Source: Saposhnikovia divaricata | Taxonomy: Eukaryota > Streptophyta > Magnoliopsida > Apiales > Apiaceae | Reading direction: 5' to 3' | NCBI GenBank assembly: GCA_036435485.1 | Contig: CM071598.1 | Location: 180,616,148-180,680,147 of the forward strand | DNA: 64,000 bases | Shown here: positions 48,665 to 61,854 of the stretch, piece by piece | Layout: every line of letters begins with the position of its first letter | How positions within the stretch are numbered: the stretch's first letter is position 1 | Program-made: the position numbers and the translations under genes | The notes under the pieces: generated by a model | Databases searched by the model: none | What the model was told of the DNA's origin: nothing | Seen by the model: only the letters and a program-made list of their open reading frames with translations

Positions 48665-49303
48665 GTTCGTAGTATTTTTGCGGAGCTTGCTCCGAAAGAT
48701 AGAGAGAATAGAAAGATTGTTTCTGTAGACACCCTGTTCAAAAAAGCTATGTAGAAACATGGAAAAAAATGGATTATACACCTTTACTGTGTCGACATTT
48801 CTAATCAAGTTACATTCACTTGCAAGTTACAATAAACAATGTCCTATAAACAGGGTAAGCAATCAAAATTGTGTCTTATCACATTATTTAATTGAGTGTA
48901 GAACGAATATGTACACCAAATCATAAGTAGGCCAAAACTTTATTTTAGATTATCTTGACAGAGAAAAATGTCTGAAGGGTGACTACAGATGGTTATATGA
49001 GGTATGGATCTTTCATTTAAGCTGCAGAGACCATCCACTTCAGCTATTCCAGAGTCTTAAGGTCAAAGAAAGGCCGGCCCCAAGAATCTAAAGGATAAAA
49101 TACGATACTTGTAACATGGAATAATGTTGTAACCTTAATCATGCAAGGTATTGAAATTCGTTTGTAACCTTGATCATCCACGTTTGTAACTCTTAATTAT
49201 TTTGAATTTACGTGAGCTGAGGTCTGGATTTTGAACTATACTACCTACTGTACTCTTGAAATAAGTTAATTTTGATACTAAGGTCCTAACACCACACAAA
49301 TCT
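48665..49303. other. CRK4 downstream spacer, no gene seen
   Basis: The block acatttctaatcaagttacattcacttg...aataaacaatgtcc (48796-48843) matches spacer upstream of CRK4 (44774-44815). Confidence 0.5.
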
Positions 49304-49311
49304 CTCTCTAC

Positions 49312-50081
49312 CTAGGTAGCACGGGTGCGGCTCCAAGGTACCGCACCGCGCACCGGGTGCGGTTCGGGTGTGGCGGTGCGGCAGGGTGCGCCTGGGTGCG
49401 CCACCCGGCGTATCCCCGTATTTTTCAGCAGGGATTCGTGGGGGATACGGGAAGGGGATACGGGAGGGGTAGATTATGTAATTTTTCTGTTATATTGCGT
49501 CGTCCCCGTCGTTGTCGCCGGCTCCATCTCCGGTAAGCCCTCTTCCTTCTTCCTCCCCTGTAAGGATTTGTACATATATGTATCGATTTGTTCACTAATC
49601 AGTAATCGATTTCTTCTTTCTTCTTCAGCTTTTCAGCATATGCATATATATCGCGTGTATGTATATATTGGATACATGACGTGTCTGTACCGGATGTGCA
49701 AATGTAGATGACAGTCCACATATTTGTATATAAATATTTGACTTTTTCTTGACTTCTTATTTAACTTTGATTTTTCACAAATTAGAGTTAATAAAATTAT
49801 TATGTAGTTAGACTTTTACTTCTGTTTAACAAGACTTATGTCTAGTCAATTTATGCATATGTAATTTGTCTCCTTTTTTTAATTTGAGTATTATATAACT
49901 TATATTTTGGTTTTACTAGTTAATTATATATGTATAAAATATATTTTTAATATTTTAATATTTGCCGAATCCCCCGCACCCGAATCCCCATAATTTTTAT
50001 TTTGCCGAATTTACGTATCCCCGCACCGCGTATCCCCGCACCGCGTATCCCCGTATCCGCACCCGCACCCTTGCTTCACAG
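49312..50081. mobile_element. hAT-like element, 770 bp, GC-rich ends
   Basis: Ends ctaggtagcacgggtgcgg and (reversed) ctgtgaagcaagggtgcgg, 15 of 19 matching. The direct repeat ctctctac flanks it at 49304-49311 and 50082-50089. The ends carry repeated ggtgcgg and gtatccccg units; the centre is AT-rich. The open frame at 49325-49711 is low-complexity and not a gene. Confidence 0.75.
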
Positions 50082-50089
50082 CTCTCTAC

Positions 50090-50571
50090 GTATCCCTTGT
50101 GTGAAATAAGTACCAGGTGCAGATAGGATGTTCCATTTTGTGGCCTTTGTTGTAAGGATTTTGAGATGACAGCTAACTTGAAAAATGGTCAACTAGTGCA
50201 TTCTAATCTGGTCTTACAGCTTTTGCATGTCTCGAATTTACTTTGACTGCACCGATAATCTTGATTAATTCATACTTAACAAAATGGCCTTAAAAACAAA
50301 AAACTACTAAAAATGAAAACAAGCCTAAATTGAAGGACAATGGTGTATTTACAGGAGGGGCATAAACTGAAGCAATCTAAAAAGCACTTCCCAGTTGCGT
50401 ACTCCTTAGCATTTATTTGTGATTCTTTTCACTTTTTTCTACTGAACTGTGGCAATTATTTTGGAAGACAACTTGAAATATCGATTTGCCACTAAATTAA
50501 TATTGTAGGCTTTGATTCAAAGGGAATTCACAAAATTGTGAGAACCGTAAGACCCAAGATTAGCAGAATCA
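50090..50571. other. intergenic DNA, no gene seen
   Basis: No coding or repeat structure recognised. Confidence 0.4.
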
Positions 50572-50576
50572 CTATC

Positions 50577-50820
50577 TGTTAGTATGACTTGAATTAGGTA
50601 GACGTCGGATTTGACTGCGGCGGTCGTCGGCGGCTACTGTTCCTCAGGCGGCCACCAACCACACCTACCCCATTAGATTTAGTCTATAAATAGACATCCA
50701 TATTTCTCTTGTAAATTATCTGAGAGATCTGAGCATCTGAAATCTGTAATCTGAAAATCCTCAAGATCAATATAAATTATTTCTCTTCTGTTTATCATCT
50801 TTCTTGCTTCCGTTATAACA
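50577..50820 (+). repeat. outer Copia 5' LTR, 244 bp
   Basis: tgttagtatgac ... ccgttataaca; contains tctataaatag (TATA-like) near 50689. It differs from the 3' LTR mostly at CpG-type sites in the GC-rich part. Confidence 0.92.
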
Positions 50821-50823
50821 AAT

Positions 50824-50835
50824 TGGTATCAGAGC
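50824..50835 (+). other. primer-binding site (initiator Met-tRNA)
   Basis: tggtatcagagc three bases after the LTR. Confidence 0.9.
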
Positions 50836-50866
50836 TGTGGTTGAAACTGCTGTAAAATTTTTCGCC

Positions 50867-51057
50867 GGAGTTACTGTTCATCGCCGGAGAAGGCGACACT
50901 GTTCAGGCGGAGTTACTGTTCATCAACGGAGAAGACGACACTGTTCATCACTGGAGAAGATGACACTGTTCATACGGCACTGTTCACGGACTGTTCACAG
51001 GTACTGTTCACGGGTACTGTTCACGGGTACTGTTCACGGGCACTGTTCACATATACG
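50867..51057 (+). repeat. tandem actgttca repeats in the outer Copia leader
   Basis: About twelve copies of actgttca(c/t), at first with cgccggagaaggcgac-type spacers, then as actgttcacgggt units. Confidence 0.85.
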
Positions 51058-51071
51058 GTTCTGGGAGAAAG

Positions 51072-52841
51072 ATGTCTAGTGGTATTAGCGTTAAGGTCGA
51101 CAAGTTTAGTGGGAGAAATAGTTTCAGTCTGTGGCAAATCAAGATGCGTGCCTTGTTAAAGCAACAGGGGCTCTGGGCGCCATTGAACACAAAAACGGCT
51201 GCTTCTACAAGCGCTAAGATGGCCATTCTGGAAGAAAAGACACATTCAACAATTCTGTTGTGTCTTGCAGATGATATTATTACTGAAATCGCGGAGGAGG
51301 ATACCGCGTCTGGTCTGTGGTTGAAGCTTGAAAGTCTCTACATGACGAAGTCTTTAACAAACAAGTTGTTGCTGAAGCAACGTCTGTTTAGTCTGCGAAT
51401 GAAGGAAGGTATGCCTCTTCGAGATCACTTAGATCAATTAAACACAATTTTATTATAATTGCGTAATATTGATGTTAAAGTTGAAGATGGGGATGCTGCT
51501 TTAATTCTGATAGTTTCTTTACCATTATCGTACGAGAACTTTGTGCAATCGTTTATTGTTGGTAAAGATACTATTTATCTAGAGGAGGTTAGATCTGCTC
51601 TTCATTCTAGAGAGCTGCGCCATAAGGCGGCTGGTACAGGTGCAGATAGTCAGGCTGCTGGATTAATAGCCAGTGGGAGTAATGGACATGGAAAGTCGGG
51701 GAAGAAATCAGTTCCTAAGGGTCCAAAATCTAATGATGTCTACAATTACTGTAAAGAGAAGGGACACTGGAAATCTGACTGTCCCAAGAAAAAGAAGCAA
51801 CAGGATAATTTGACAGATACTGCTGCTGTAGCTGATGCTACTTCTGAAGAAGATATTGCTCTTGTTGCTGCTGATCACATGCATCACTCTGATGTGTGGA
51901 TTCTTGATTCTGGAGCGTCTTATCATATATGTCCGCGCCGGGAGTGGTTTACAACCTACGAGCAAGTAGACGGTGGCAAGATTTCTATGGCTAACAGTTT
52001 TGGTTGTGAGACGGTTGGAATAGGCTCGATTAAAATTCGGACACATGATGGTAAATTCTGCACATTGAATGATGTTAGGCATGTTCCATTTATGACAAAG
52101 AATCTGATATCTTTGAGTATGTTAGACAGCAAGGGTTTCAGTTTTGAAGGTGAAGGTGGAGTTCTACATGTCTGCAAGGGTTCTAATGTGGTTTTGAAAG
52201 GTGTTAAACATGGTACCTTGTATCTTCTTCAAGGATCTACGTTAACAGGTTCTGTTTCTGTCGCGTCCTCGGAGAAGATTAAGAGGCTGCGAACTGATAC
52301 GTTATCAGGTTCTGTTGCTGTCGCGTCCTCAAAAAAGATTAAGAGGTTGCGAACTGATAATGGTCTGGAATTTTGCTCATCTGAGTTTGATGAGTTCTGT
52401 AAGAATGAAGGGATTTCTAGGCATCATACAGTCAGGGATACACCGCAGCAGAATGGTGTAGCAGAGCGTATAAATCAGACACTTCTGGAGAGAGAAGGGA
52501 TTTCTAGGCATCATACAGTCAGGGATACACCGCAGCAGAATGGTGTAGCAGAGCGTATGAATCAGACACTTTTGGAGAGAGCTAGGTGCATGTTCTCTAA
52601 TGCTGGACTAACTAGAAGATTCTGGGCGGAAGCAGTTAGTACATCAGGTTATCTGATAAATCGTGGATCTACGATTGTTTCAGAAAGTGGTGGTGTTGAG
52701 AAACAGGTGGAGCAGGAAGTCACTCAAGATGAGAGTGAACCACAACAAGAAGTTCAACAACCACAGTCAGAATCAGAATCATCAGTTTCAGTAGCGAATC
52801 AGCACAGTTTGGCTCTTGATAGATCAAGGAGAGCTAATTAT
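51072..52841 (+). pseudogene. outer Copia Gag-Pol with stop, duplications and missing RT
   Basis: ATG at 51072. Gag (LWQIKMRALLKQQGLW; THSTILLCLADDI) is stopped by TAA at 51456-51458, and the same frame continues from 51459. The zinc knuckle reads YNYCKEKGHWKSDC, with Tyr in place of the first Cys. Protease active site LDSGASYHIC. Only the second half of the integrase follows, with two internal tandem duplications: a 60-bp unit (about 52242-52301 / 52302-52361) and an 87-bp unit (52407-52493 / 52494-52580) that repeats the NGVAER catalytic-Glu block. The frame then jumps to the linker (RRANY) and, across the inner element, continues from 61688 to a TGA at 61817-61819 with the RNase H end (NPADMLTNPVP). 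Confidence 0.85.
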
Positions 52842-54552
52842 TGATAGTATTTTGTCCTAAACCCAATCATGTATGATGAGTTAGGAAATACTTTCATGTA
52901 ATCTTCTTTGATTTTATTTATATTAATAAAAGACTTGTTGTTTTTATTACGGGCTTTATCTATTTAAAGTGTTTAAATAAGAAGTTCCATAGTTTAGAGT
53001 AAAGCTTCTAGAATTATAATGAGATTATAATAATGAGATTATAATAATGAGATCTAGAAGATGATAACACTAAACTTAAATAGTTCCCGATCGTAGGATA
53101 ACTAATTGGGAGTTAGTCAATCCGTAAAGATCGGTACATACTATGCTTGCTTCCTCGGAAGGATGTCTGTTCTCATAGACATTCGTGTGGTGACACTATA
53201 GCTAGTATGTAGGTGCTTATTGGAGAATAAGTTCACTGAACGTGACTTGATCAAATGAACGACTAATGGAGTTTACTCACGTGTTAATAGTTGTTCATAA
53301 GTTGATGGTGGTACAAGTGTCCTTAGACTTGAGACCGTTAAAGTAATCTTATATACAATGAACTATGTTTTGGTTTAGTTCTAAGTCCTCAAGGGACAAT
53401 CATTAGTTCTATTCCGGGTAAAGGAATTTGTATATGAAGATAGTTAAAGATCGATAAAGAATCTACCCCTTTCAGTAAAAGAATGTGAATATCCTATGAT
53501 GTTCTTACTATGTTAGTTCTGGAATCTCTGGCCAGAGTAATTGAAGTTAGAAAGAGTTTCTAATTCAAATGAACTAGACATAATGTATAAGAAATTATAT
53601 GATTAAATTAAATAGGCTTGACACGCGATCCATGCCTTGTATTTAATCGGGATATTGTCGGGTAGAAGGAATTGATTGTACGGTAACCATTTTCTGAATA
53701 GGTTTTATATATTCTAAGCAATGAATTCATATTATCCGGATAGTCGCGATATATTCAAAAGTATCACTCACGATGTAGAATAAATATTAATTACTTATGT
53801 AATTATATTTAACGAATTAATTAGTAATTCGTATAAGTAATAATAAATAGTTTATTATTATTTATTTCTACTACCGGCTTAATATTGAACCTAAAGGGTC
53901 ACACCATAAAAAGGTTAAATATTTATAGATGATGAGAATAATTAATAATGGCTATGAATTATTTATTTATTGAATAAATAATTAATTAGCAATTATTTAT
54001 AATTTATTAAATGAGATTTAATAGATTATAAATAAATTAAGAAAAGTTCTAAATAATTATTAATTACAAAATTTAGTTTGAGAAATTAAATTTTATGAGA
54101 GAATTATTTTCAGAATGGGATTAATAATTAAAAAGGTTTTAATTATTAAATGATTATTTAATTAAATAAAGTAAAGACTTTATTTCTTTAAATATCAAAC
54201 ATTTCCAAGAGTTGGAGGACATTACAAACACACAACACAAAACATCCCAGGGGGTTGAGAAGATCATGGAGAGCTTTTGAAGTTCATCAAAATCATTCCA
54301 AATCATTTAATTAATTTTCTCAATTGTTCTTCATCTACTATATGATATTTGATCTTGGTGGATACCATTAGAGCACTCCACACTTGAGGGGTGATTGCTG
54401 GAAATCAAAGATACATTCATAACAATCCCAGGAAAGCTATCAAGGTATTTTTCTTGTGTTCATACAATTTTTAAATCTATATACATGATTAATTAGGTTT
54501 TTATGCTAGTAAATGTGATTTACGCTTCCGCTACGGTCATAAATTCCTTTCA
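52842..54552 (+). repeat. inner Copia 5' LTR, 1711 bp
   Basis: Begins tgatagtattttgtcc and ends aaattcctttca. Confidence 0.95.
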
Positions 54553-54553
54553 A

Positions 54554-54565
54554 TGGTATCAGAGC
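54554..54565 (+). other. primer-binding site (initiator Met-tRNA)
   Basis: tggtatcagagc one base after the LTR. Confidence 0.9.
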
Positions 54566-56034
54566 ATAGGTTGCATGTATATAGATCCTAGAAAAAATTT
54601 CGGAATTTTTCATGCTTGTATGAATTAGTTATGAATTTTTGAAGTTCTTAGAGGCTATAATCATATTAATTACGAATTAATTAATAAATTATTTTTTAAA
54701 ATAATTTTGATCACTGATATATTTTTTACAAGTGTTGTAGAAGTCCCAGAAAAAGTTTCATAATTTTCCCATGTATAGATTATTAATTATTGATTTTTAA
54801 AGAGTTTAGAAATTAATAAATAATAATCTGGTTTATAAATATATATATTATTTATAAAATATATATATGATGGGTAATTGGGGGCCCAAAAGTTAATGGG
54901 CTGGTGGATTGTTAACAGGTGGGTAATTATATATATATAAATATAATATATATATATATATATATACTTATATATAATACTGCCGACACACTGACAGCAA
55001 ACATTACTGCGCGTGACTGTGCTCCGCGCGTGGGCGTCACAGGGTCTGTAGATGACAGAAATGGCCCTGATTCGTATTTTGATTTTTTCCGTTGATCCGT
55101 AACTCCGTTTGAGGCGTATAATATATCGTTGGATTCGTTTTTTCGAGACGGATCTAATGGAGTGGTCAAATAAATTTTAAAAATTAATTTTAAAATGGTT
55201 ATAGCTTCCGGAAGTGTTTTAAAGCCCGTTTTAATTGTGTTAAAATGCTTTAAAATACTAATATTGTTTCATATAGATGTTTAACCATGTTTAACATGAT
55301 ATAACATGTTTGCCTATATATATGTGTGCATAGAAATGCCATGAGATAATATGTATAGTTTTATATATCGTATATAAAATGCATGTTTGACTTTAGGTTT
55401 TAACGAAAACGTTTCGCAACCTAAATAATATAAAATCCCTCGTTATTTAATATCAAGTAATTGACCAATGTCACAACGGGCTTGTGTCAGTCATAGCCTT
55501 CCAACATGGTAGAAAGTAATTCTTAGTTTTGAGCTTTTTCGTTTCGTGCTACAGCTGAGGGCTTCGTTTTCAAAAATAGGAATTACTTGTCTATTACATG
55601 AGATGCGTATAATTAATTAGAATCCAATTGTCGTTACGTGCTACAGCCGTGGGCTATTGAGATCTTATTAATTTAACGAGATGTTGGGTCTCACTTGACT
55701 TAGAATTTTGAATTTAGACGTGCTACAGCCGTGATTCAATGATTCAAGAGACTAAATGGAATTAGGGAATAACATGAGATGTAATTGATAAAGAGTTATC
55801 TGCCTATGGAACATTACATAGCGTTTCGTGCTACAGCCGAGGTTATATAATGGAAAGTAGGATCCCTATTCTCACAGGCATTGAGAATGCTTTAGTTATA
55901 CATTTGAGGGTTGTATAATTTTAATAAAACTGTGGGAGCCACCTATGAATAAAGACCCGATTCATAAGGTGTTATAATAAAATTGGATATCTACTAATGT
56001 TGTTATGTATTCACAAATTTCAGATTTATAGATC
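54566..56034 (+). other. long untranslated leader of the inner Copia
   Basis: About 1.47 kb without a long open frame. It has an AT repeat (54930-54968) and four copies of gtgctacagcc/tg at about 55546, 55638, 55720 and 55828. Confidence 0.7.
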
Positions 56035-59000
56035 ATGTCTTCTACTCTATCACTCCGTAGCATACTTGATGCGAACAAATTGACTGGTAGCTGATTGGCT
56101 TCGAAACCTGAGAATCGTTCTCAGGGCTGAGAAGAAGGATTATGTGCTTGACTCGCCTTTACCTATACCTCCTTCTGATGATGCACTTTTCCAAGAACGA
56201 GAAGTGTATAATGACTGGTTAGATGCTGCTAATGTTGCTCAATGTGTCATGCTAGCATCCATGACACCTGAGTTACAGAAGCAACATGACAAAATGGATG
56301 CTCCTACCATTCTGATACATCTACAGGAGCTTTATGATGTACAAGGGAGAACCGCTCGATATGATATATCGAAAGAGCTATTCCAATGTAGAATGGCTGA
56401 AGGGTCGTCTGTGAATGACCATGTGCTTAAGATGATCAATCTGATTGAGCATCTAGGGCAGTTAGGTTTTGTCATGGATGGGGAGTTAAGCCAAGATTTA
56501 GTCTTGAAGTCACTCCCGGATTCGTTCTCGCAGTTCGTTATGAACTTTCACATGAACAAGCTGGATGTCAGCTTAGCTGAGCTCCACAACATGCTGAAAA
56601 CTGCTGAGGCGAATTTTCCCTCCAAAAGGGGTTCTGTTCTTATGATCGGTGCCAGTACCTCTACTAAGAGAAAGAGGAACTGGAAGCCGAAGAATAAGAA
56701 AAAGGGTGAGAATAAGCCTGTTCCACCAAAGGCTGACCCAAAAAGCAAAGCAGTTTGCTTCCACTGTAACAAGGTGGGACACTGGAAGAGGAACTGCAAG
56801 GTTTACCTTGCAGAGTTAAAGAATAAGAAGGGCAATGCGATTACCGCTTCTGATCCAGGTATGTGCATGATTGAACTAAATATGTCTTTAAGTCAGATTT
56901 CTACTTGGGTATTGGATACTGCTTGTGGGTCTCATATTTGCAATTCGTTGCAGGGACTAAAGCAAAGTAGATCTCTGGGGGAAGATGAAGTGATTCTATT
57001 GATGGGCAATGGAGCAAGAGTTGCTGCTGCAGCTGTAGGATCATTTCCTTTGCATATGCCTACGGGCAAAACTATTGTGTTGAATAAATGTTATTATGTA
57101 CCATCAATTGTAAGAAATATTGTTTCTATTCCTGTACTTGATTCGGATGGTTTTACATTTATTGTTGAGAATAATAAATGTTTAATTAAGAGAAACAATA
57201 TTACTTATGGATACGGTACATTACATAATGGTTTGTATATAAGTGACTTAGAACATAATTTGTTTCAAATTGAACAACCGAATAATAAAAGAAAAAGAGA
57301 TAATAAAAATCCAACTTATTTATGGCACTGCAGACTAGGTCATATTAGTGAGAACAGACTTCGCACATTACATAAGGATAAGTTACTAGAACATTTTGAT
57401 TTTGAATCATATCCTAAATGCGAGTCTTGTCTCATGGGTAAAATGACTAAATCTCCATTTACTGGACATGGAGAGAGAGCTGCGGGGTTGTTGGACTTGG
57501 TACACACAGATGTGTGTGGACCAATGTCAACAAGTGCTAGAGGAGGATTTTCATACTTCATTACTTTTATGGATGATCGATCCAGGTTAGGATATGTATA
57601 TCTTATGAAATACAAATCCGAAGCTTTTGAAAAGTTCAAGGAATACAGAAATGAAGTAGAAAAACAAACCGCACGTAGTATAAAAGTTCTTCGATCAGAT
57701 CGAGGAGGTGAGTACTTAAGCGGAGAGTTTTTAGGTTATCTTAAAGAAAATGGTATAGTTTCTCAATGGACCCCTCCCTATACTCCACAATTAAATGGAG
57801 TATCTGAGAGAAGGAATCGTACTCTATTAGATATGGTGAGGTCCATGATGAGCTTTACTGATCTTCCAGTATCACTATGGGGTTATGCTTTAGAGACGTC
57901 AGCGTATTTACTGAACAAGGTGCCTTCTAAATCGGTTCTCACGACCCCACATGAGATGTGGAGTAGGAAGAAACCAGGTCTTAAACATGTTAAGGTTTGG
58001 GGGTGTCCAGCTTATGTCAAGAAAGTTGAACATGATAAGTTGGAACCTAGATCCGTGAAATGCAGTTTTGTGGGATATCCTAAAGAAGGTCATGGATATT
58101 ATTTCTATGATCCTTCTGATCAAAGGATATTTGTTTCTAGACACGCACACTTCTTAGAGGAACAGTTCCTCCTTGATAGAAACAGTGGGAGAAATATTGA
58201 ACTTGATGAAGTTCAAGAACCACAAAATGCAACGATTAGAGAAGAAGTACCTGTTCAGAAAGAACAACCTTCTGTAGAACAACCTTTACGTAAGTCAGAG
58301 AGAGTGTCCCGCCCAATCGAAAGATATTACGGGCTTGTCATTGAAAATGATGATGATTTGTCATTTGTTGATGATGAGGACCCTATGACTTATGAAAAGG
58401 CTGTGAGTTGTAATGACTCAGAGAAATGGCAGGAAGCCATGAAATCCGAAATGGACTCGATGTATATAAACCAAGTGTGGACTTTGGTTGAGACACCTGA
58501 AGGAGTTAAACCCATTGGGTGCAAATGGATATACAAACGAAAGTTAGGAGCAGATGGCCAGGTGGAGACCTATAAGGCCAGGCTTGTGGCAAAAGGATTC
58601 AAACAAAGACAAGGGATTGACTTTGATGAAACCTTTTCGCCTGTAGCCTTGCTCAAATCCATTAGGATTTTGCTTGCGATTGCAGCCTACTATGATTACG
58701 AGATCTGGCAAATGGACGTAAAGACGGCCTTCCTCAATGGGAAACTTGAAGAGGAAGTGTATATGACACAGCCAGAGGGTTTTGTTTCCAGTGGAAACGA
58801 AAATCTAATATGTAGACTGCTGCGAACCATATATGGTTTGAAGCAAGCTTCTCGAAGATGGAACATCCGTTTTGATGAGACAATCAAAGAGTTTGATTTT
58901 ATCAAAAACTTAGATGAACCATGTGTTTACAAGAAGGTTAGTGGGAGCGCGGTAACATTTTTTATATTGTATGTGGATGACATACTTATAATAGGAAATG

Positions 59001-59956
59001 ATATACCGATGTTACAATCAGTCAAGGTCTGGCTATCAAAGAACTTCACTATGAAGGACTTGGGAGAGGCATCCTATATTTTAGGGATGAAGATCTATAG
59101 AGATAGATCTAATCGAACGATTGGCCTATCCCAAGGTACATACATCGATAAAGTGCTAAAACGGTTTAGCATGGAGAACTCGAAAAGAGGTCGCATTCCT
59201 ATTAGTCATGGGATTAATCTTTCCGAGAAGATGTCTCCAAAGACATATGAGGAAAGGGTGCGCATGAGTAGGATTCCTTATGCCTCGGCAATAGGATCCA
59301 TCATGTATGCGATGTTATGTACTAGAGCTGATGTTGCTCATTCACTTAGTGTGACGAGCAGATATCAGTCTAACCCAGGTGAAGAACACTGGAAAGCGGT
59401 GAAGAACATATTGAAGTACTTGAGAAGGACTAAAGATGTTTTTCTTGTTTTTGGTGGATCTGAATTGAAAATTGAGGGTTATACTGACTCTAGTTTTCAA
59501 TCAGAAGGCGATGGTAGCAGATCCCAGTCAGGGTATGTATTTACTCTAAATGGGGGAGCGATTAGTTGGAAGAGTTCCAAACAGCCTACAACGGCTGACT
59601 CCACAGCGGAAACAGAATATATAGCTGCATGTGAAGCTGCAAAGGAACCTGTCTGGATGAGGAAATTTGTTTCTGATTTGGGAGTAGTTCCTAGCATTGA
59701 GGATCATATAGTGTTGTATTGTGATAACAACGCTGCGATAGCTCAAGCTAAGGAACCAAGATCCCATAAGAATTCCAAACACGTGTTGCGGCGCTTTCAT
59801 CTGATTCGAGAGATCATAGAAAGAGGGGATGTCAACATCGTAAGAATTGACACACATAACAACATAGCGGACCCATTTACTAAGGCATTGTCTCAGGCTC
59901 ACTTTGATCGACATAGAGATAAGATGGGTATAAGATACCAGAATGATTGGCTTTAG
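56035..59956 (+). CDS. inner Copia Gag-Pol, 1270-codon frame plus frameshifted N-terminus
   Basis: ATG at 56035 opens MSSTLSLRSILDANKLTG, the usual gag start, but a small deletion near 56090 puts the following ADWLRN... in another frame, which is open from 56093 to TAG at 59954-59956. Positions counted from the first in-frame GTG (56144): zinc knuckle CFHCNKVGHWKRNC about 205-218; protease LDTACGSHIC about 258; integrase zinc region CRLGH ... CESC about 395-430, catalytic core with DLVHTDVCGP and RSDRGGEYLSG; RT with YVDDILIIGND about 943; RNase H with GYVFTLNGGAISWKS and NNIADPFTKAL to the end. All enzyme motifs look intact. The frameshift probably silences it unless translation starts internally. 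Confidence 0.9.
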
Positions 59957-59970
59957 TACAAGTGGGAGTT

Positions 59971-61682
59971 TGATAGTATTTTGTCCTAAACCCAATCAAT
60001 GTATGATGAGTTAGGAAATACTTTCATGTAATCTTCTTTGATTTTATTTATATTAATAAAAGACTTGTTGTTTTTATTACGGGCTTTATCTATTTAAAGT
60101 GTTTAAATAAAAAGTTCCATAGTTTAGAGTAAAGCTTCTAGAATTATAATGAGATTATAATAATGGGATTATAATAATGAGATCTAGAAGATGATAACAC
60201 TAAACTTAAATAGTTCCCGATCGTAGGATAACTAATTGGGAGTTAGTCAATCCGTAAAGATCGGTACATACTATGCTTGCTTCCTCGGAAGGATGTCTGT
60301 TCTCATAGACATTCGTGTGGTGACACTATAGCTAGTATGTAGGTGCTTATTGGAGAATAAGTTCACTGAACGTGACTTGATCAAATGAACGACTAATGGA
60401 GTTTACTCACGTGTTAATAGTTGTTCATAAGTTGATGGTGGTACAATTGTCCTTAGACTTGGGACCGTTAAAGTAATCTTATATACAATGAACTATGTTT
60501 TGGTTTAGTTCTAAGTCCTCAAGGGACAATCATTAGTTCTATTCCGGGTATAGGAATTTGTATATGAAGATAGTTAACGATCGATAAAGAATCCACCCCT
60601 TTCAGTAAAAGAAAGTGAATATCCTATGATGTTCTTACTATGTTAGTTCTGGAATCTCTGGCCAGAGTAATTGAAGTTAGAAAGAGTTTCTAATTCAAAT
60701 GAACTAGACATAATGTATAAGAAATTATATGATTAAATTAAATAGGCTTGACACGCGATCCATGCCTTGTATTTAATCGGGATATTGTCGGGTAGAAGGA
60801 ATTGATTGTACGGTAACCATTTGCTGAATAGGTTTTATATATTCTAAGCAATGAATTCATATTATCCGGATAGTCGCGATATATTCAAAAGTATCACTCA
60901 CGATGTAGAATAAATATTAATTACTTATGTAATTATATTTAACGAATTAATTAGTAATTCGTATAAGTAATAATAAATAGTTTATTATTATTTATTTCTA
61001 CTACCGGCTTAATATTGAACCTAAAGGGTCACACCATAAAAAGGTTAAATATTTATAGATGATGAGAATAATTAATAATGGCTATGAATTATTTATTTAT
61101 TGAATAAATAATTAATTAGCAATTATTTATAATTTATTAAATGAGATTTAATAGATTATAAATAAATTAAGAAAAGTTCTTAATAATTATTAATTACAAA
61201 ATTTAGTTTGAGAAATTAAATTTTATGAGAGAATTATTTTCAGAATGGGATTAATAATTAAAAAGGTTTTAATTATTAAATGATTATTTAATTAGATAAA
61301 GTAAAGACTTTATTTCTTTAAATATCAAACATTTCCAAGAGTTGGAGGACATTACAAACACACAACATAAAACATCCCAGGGGGTTGAGAAGATCATGGA
61401 GAGCTTTTGAAGTTCATCAAAATCATTCCAAACCATTTAATTAATTTTCTCAGTTGTTCTTCATCTACTATATGATATTTGATCTTGGTGGATACCATTA
61501 GAGCACTCCACACTTGAGGGGTGATTGCTGGAAATCAAAGATACATTCATAACAATCCCAGGAAAGCTATCAAGGTATTTTTCTTGTGTTCATACAATTT
61601 TTAAATCTATATACATGATTAATTAGGTTTTTATGCTAGTAAATGTGATTTACGCTTCCGCTACGGTCATAAATTCCTTTCA
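59971..61682 (+). repeat. inner Copia 3' LTR, 1712 bp
   Basis: About 99% identical by eye to 52842-54552. Confidence 0.95.
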
Positions 61683-61819
61683 ATTATGGGGTGCCTCCCA
61701 AGAGAATTGTGGTGAGCAAAGTAGGTACTGCTGATAACCCAGCTGATATGCTCACCAATCCGGTTCCACATAGCAAGTTTCAACATTGTTTAGACTTGCT
61801 AAATGTTCGGAGTTGTTGA
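61683..61819 (+). pseudogene. outer Copia RNase H C-terminus, separated by the inner element
   Basis: Reads GVPPKRIVVSKVGTADNPAD, then MLTNPVPHSKFQHCLDLL, the last 40-odd residues of Copia RNase H, ending in TGA at 61817-61819. It is in frame with 52841 once the insertion is ignored. Confidence 0.85.
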
Positions 61820-61854
61820 TTGCCCTTTTTAAGGCAAAATCTGAGGCAGAAGAG

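Larger units (their letters stand above)
52842..61682 (+). mobile_element. inner Copia retrotransposon, 8841 bp, young and nearly complete
   Basis: LTRs 52842-54552 and 59971-61682, primer-binding site 54554-54565, a single long pol frame, a purine tract (caagtgggagtt) at 59959-59970, and the exact target duplication ATTAT (52837-52841 and 61683-61687). I count only about fifteen differences between the two LTRs, so the insertion is recent. Confidence 0.95.

Noticed and set aside
49325..49711. 128-codon frame starting in GC-rich repeats
   Set aside because: It starts in the terminal repeats of the hAT-like element and runs into AT-rich DNA; no domain.
57340..58150. Minus-strand frames in the inner Copia
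   Set aside because: Shadows of the intact Gag-Pol frame.
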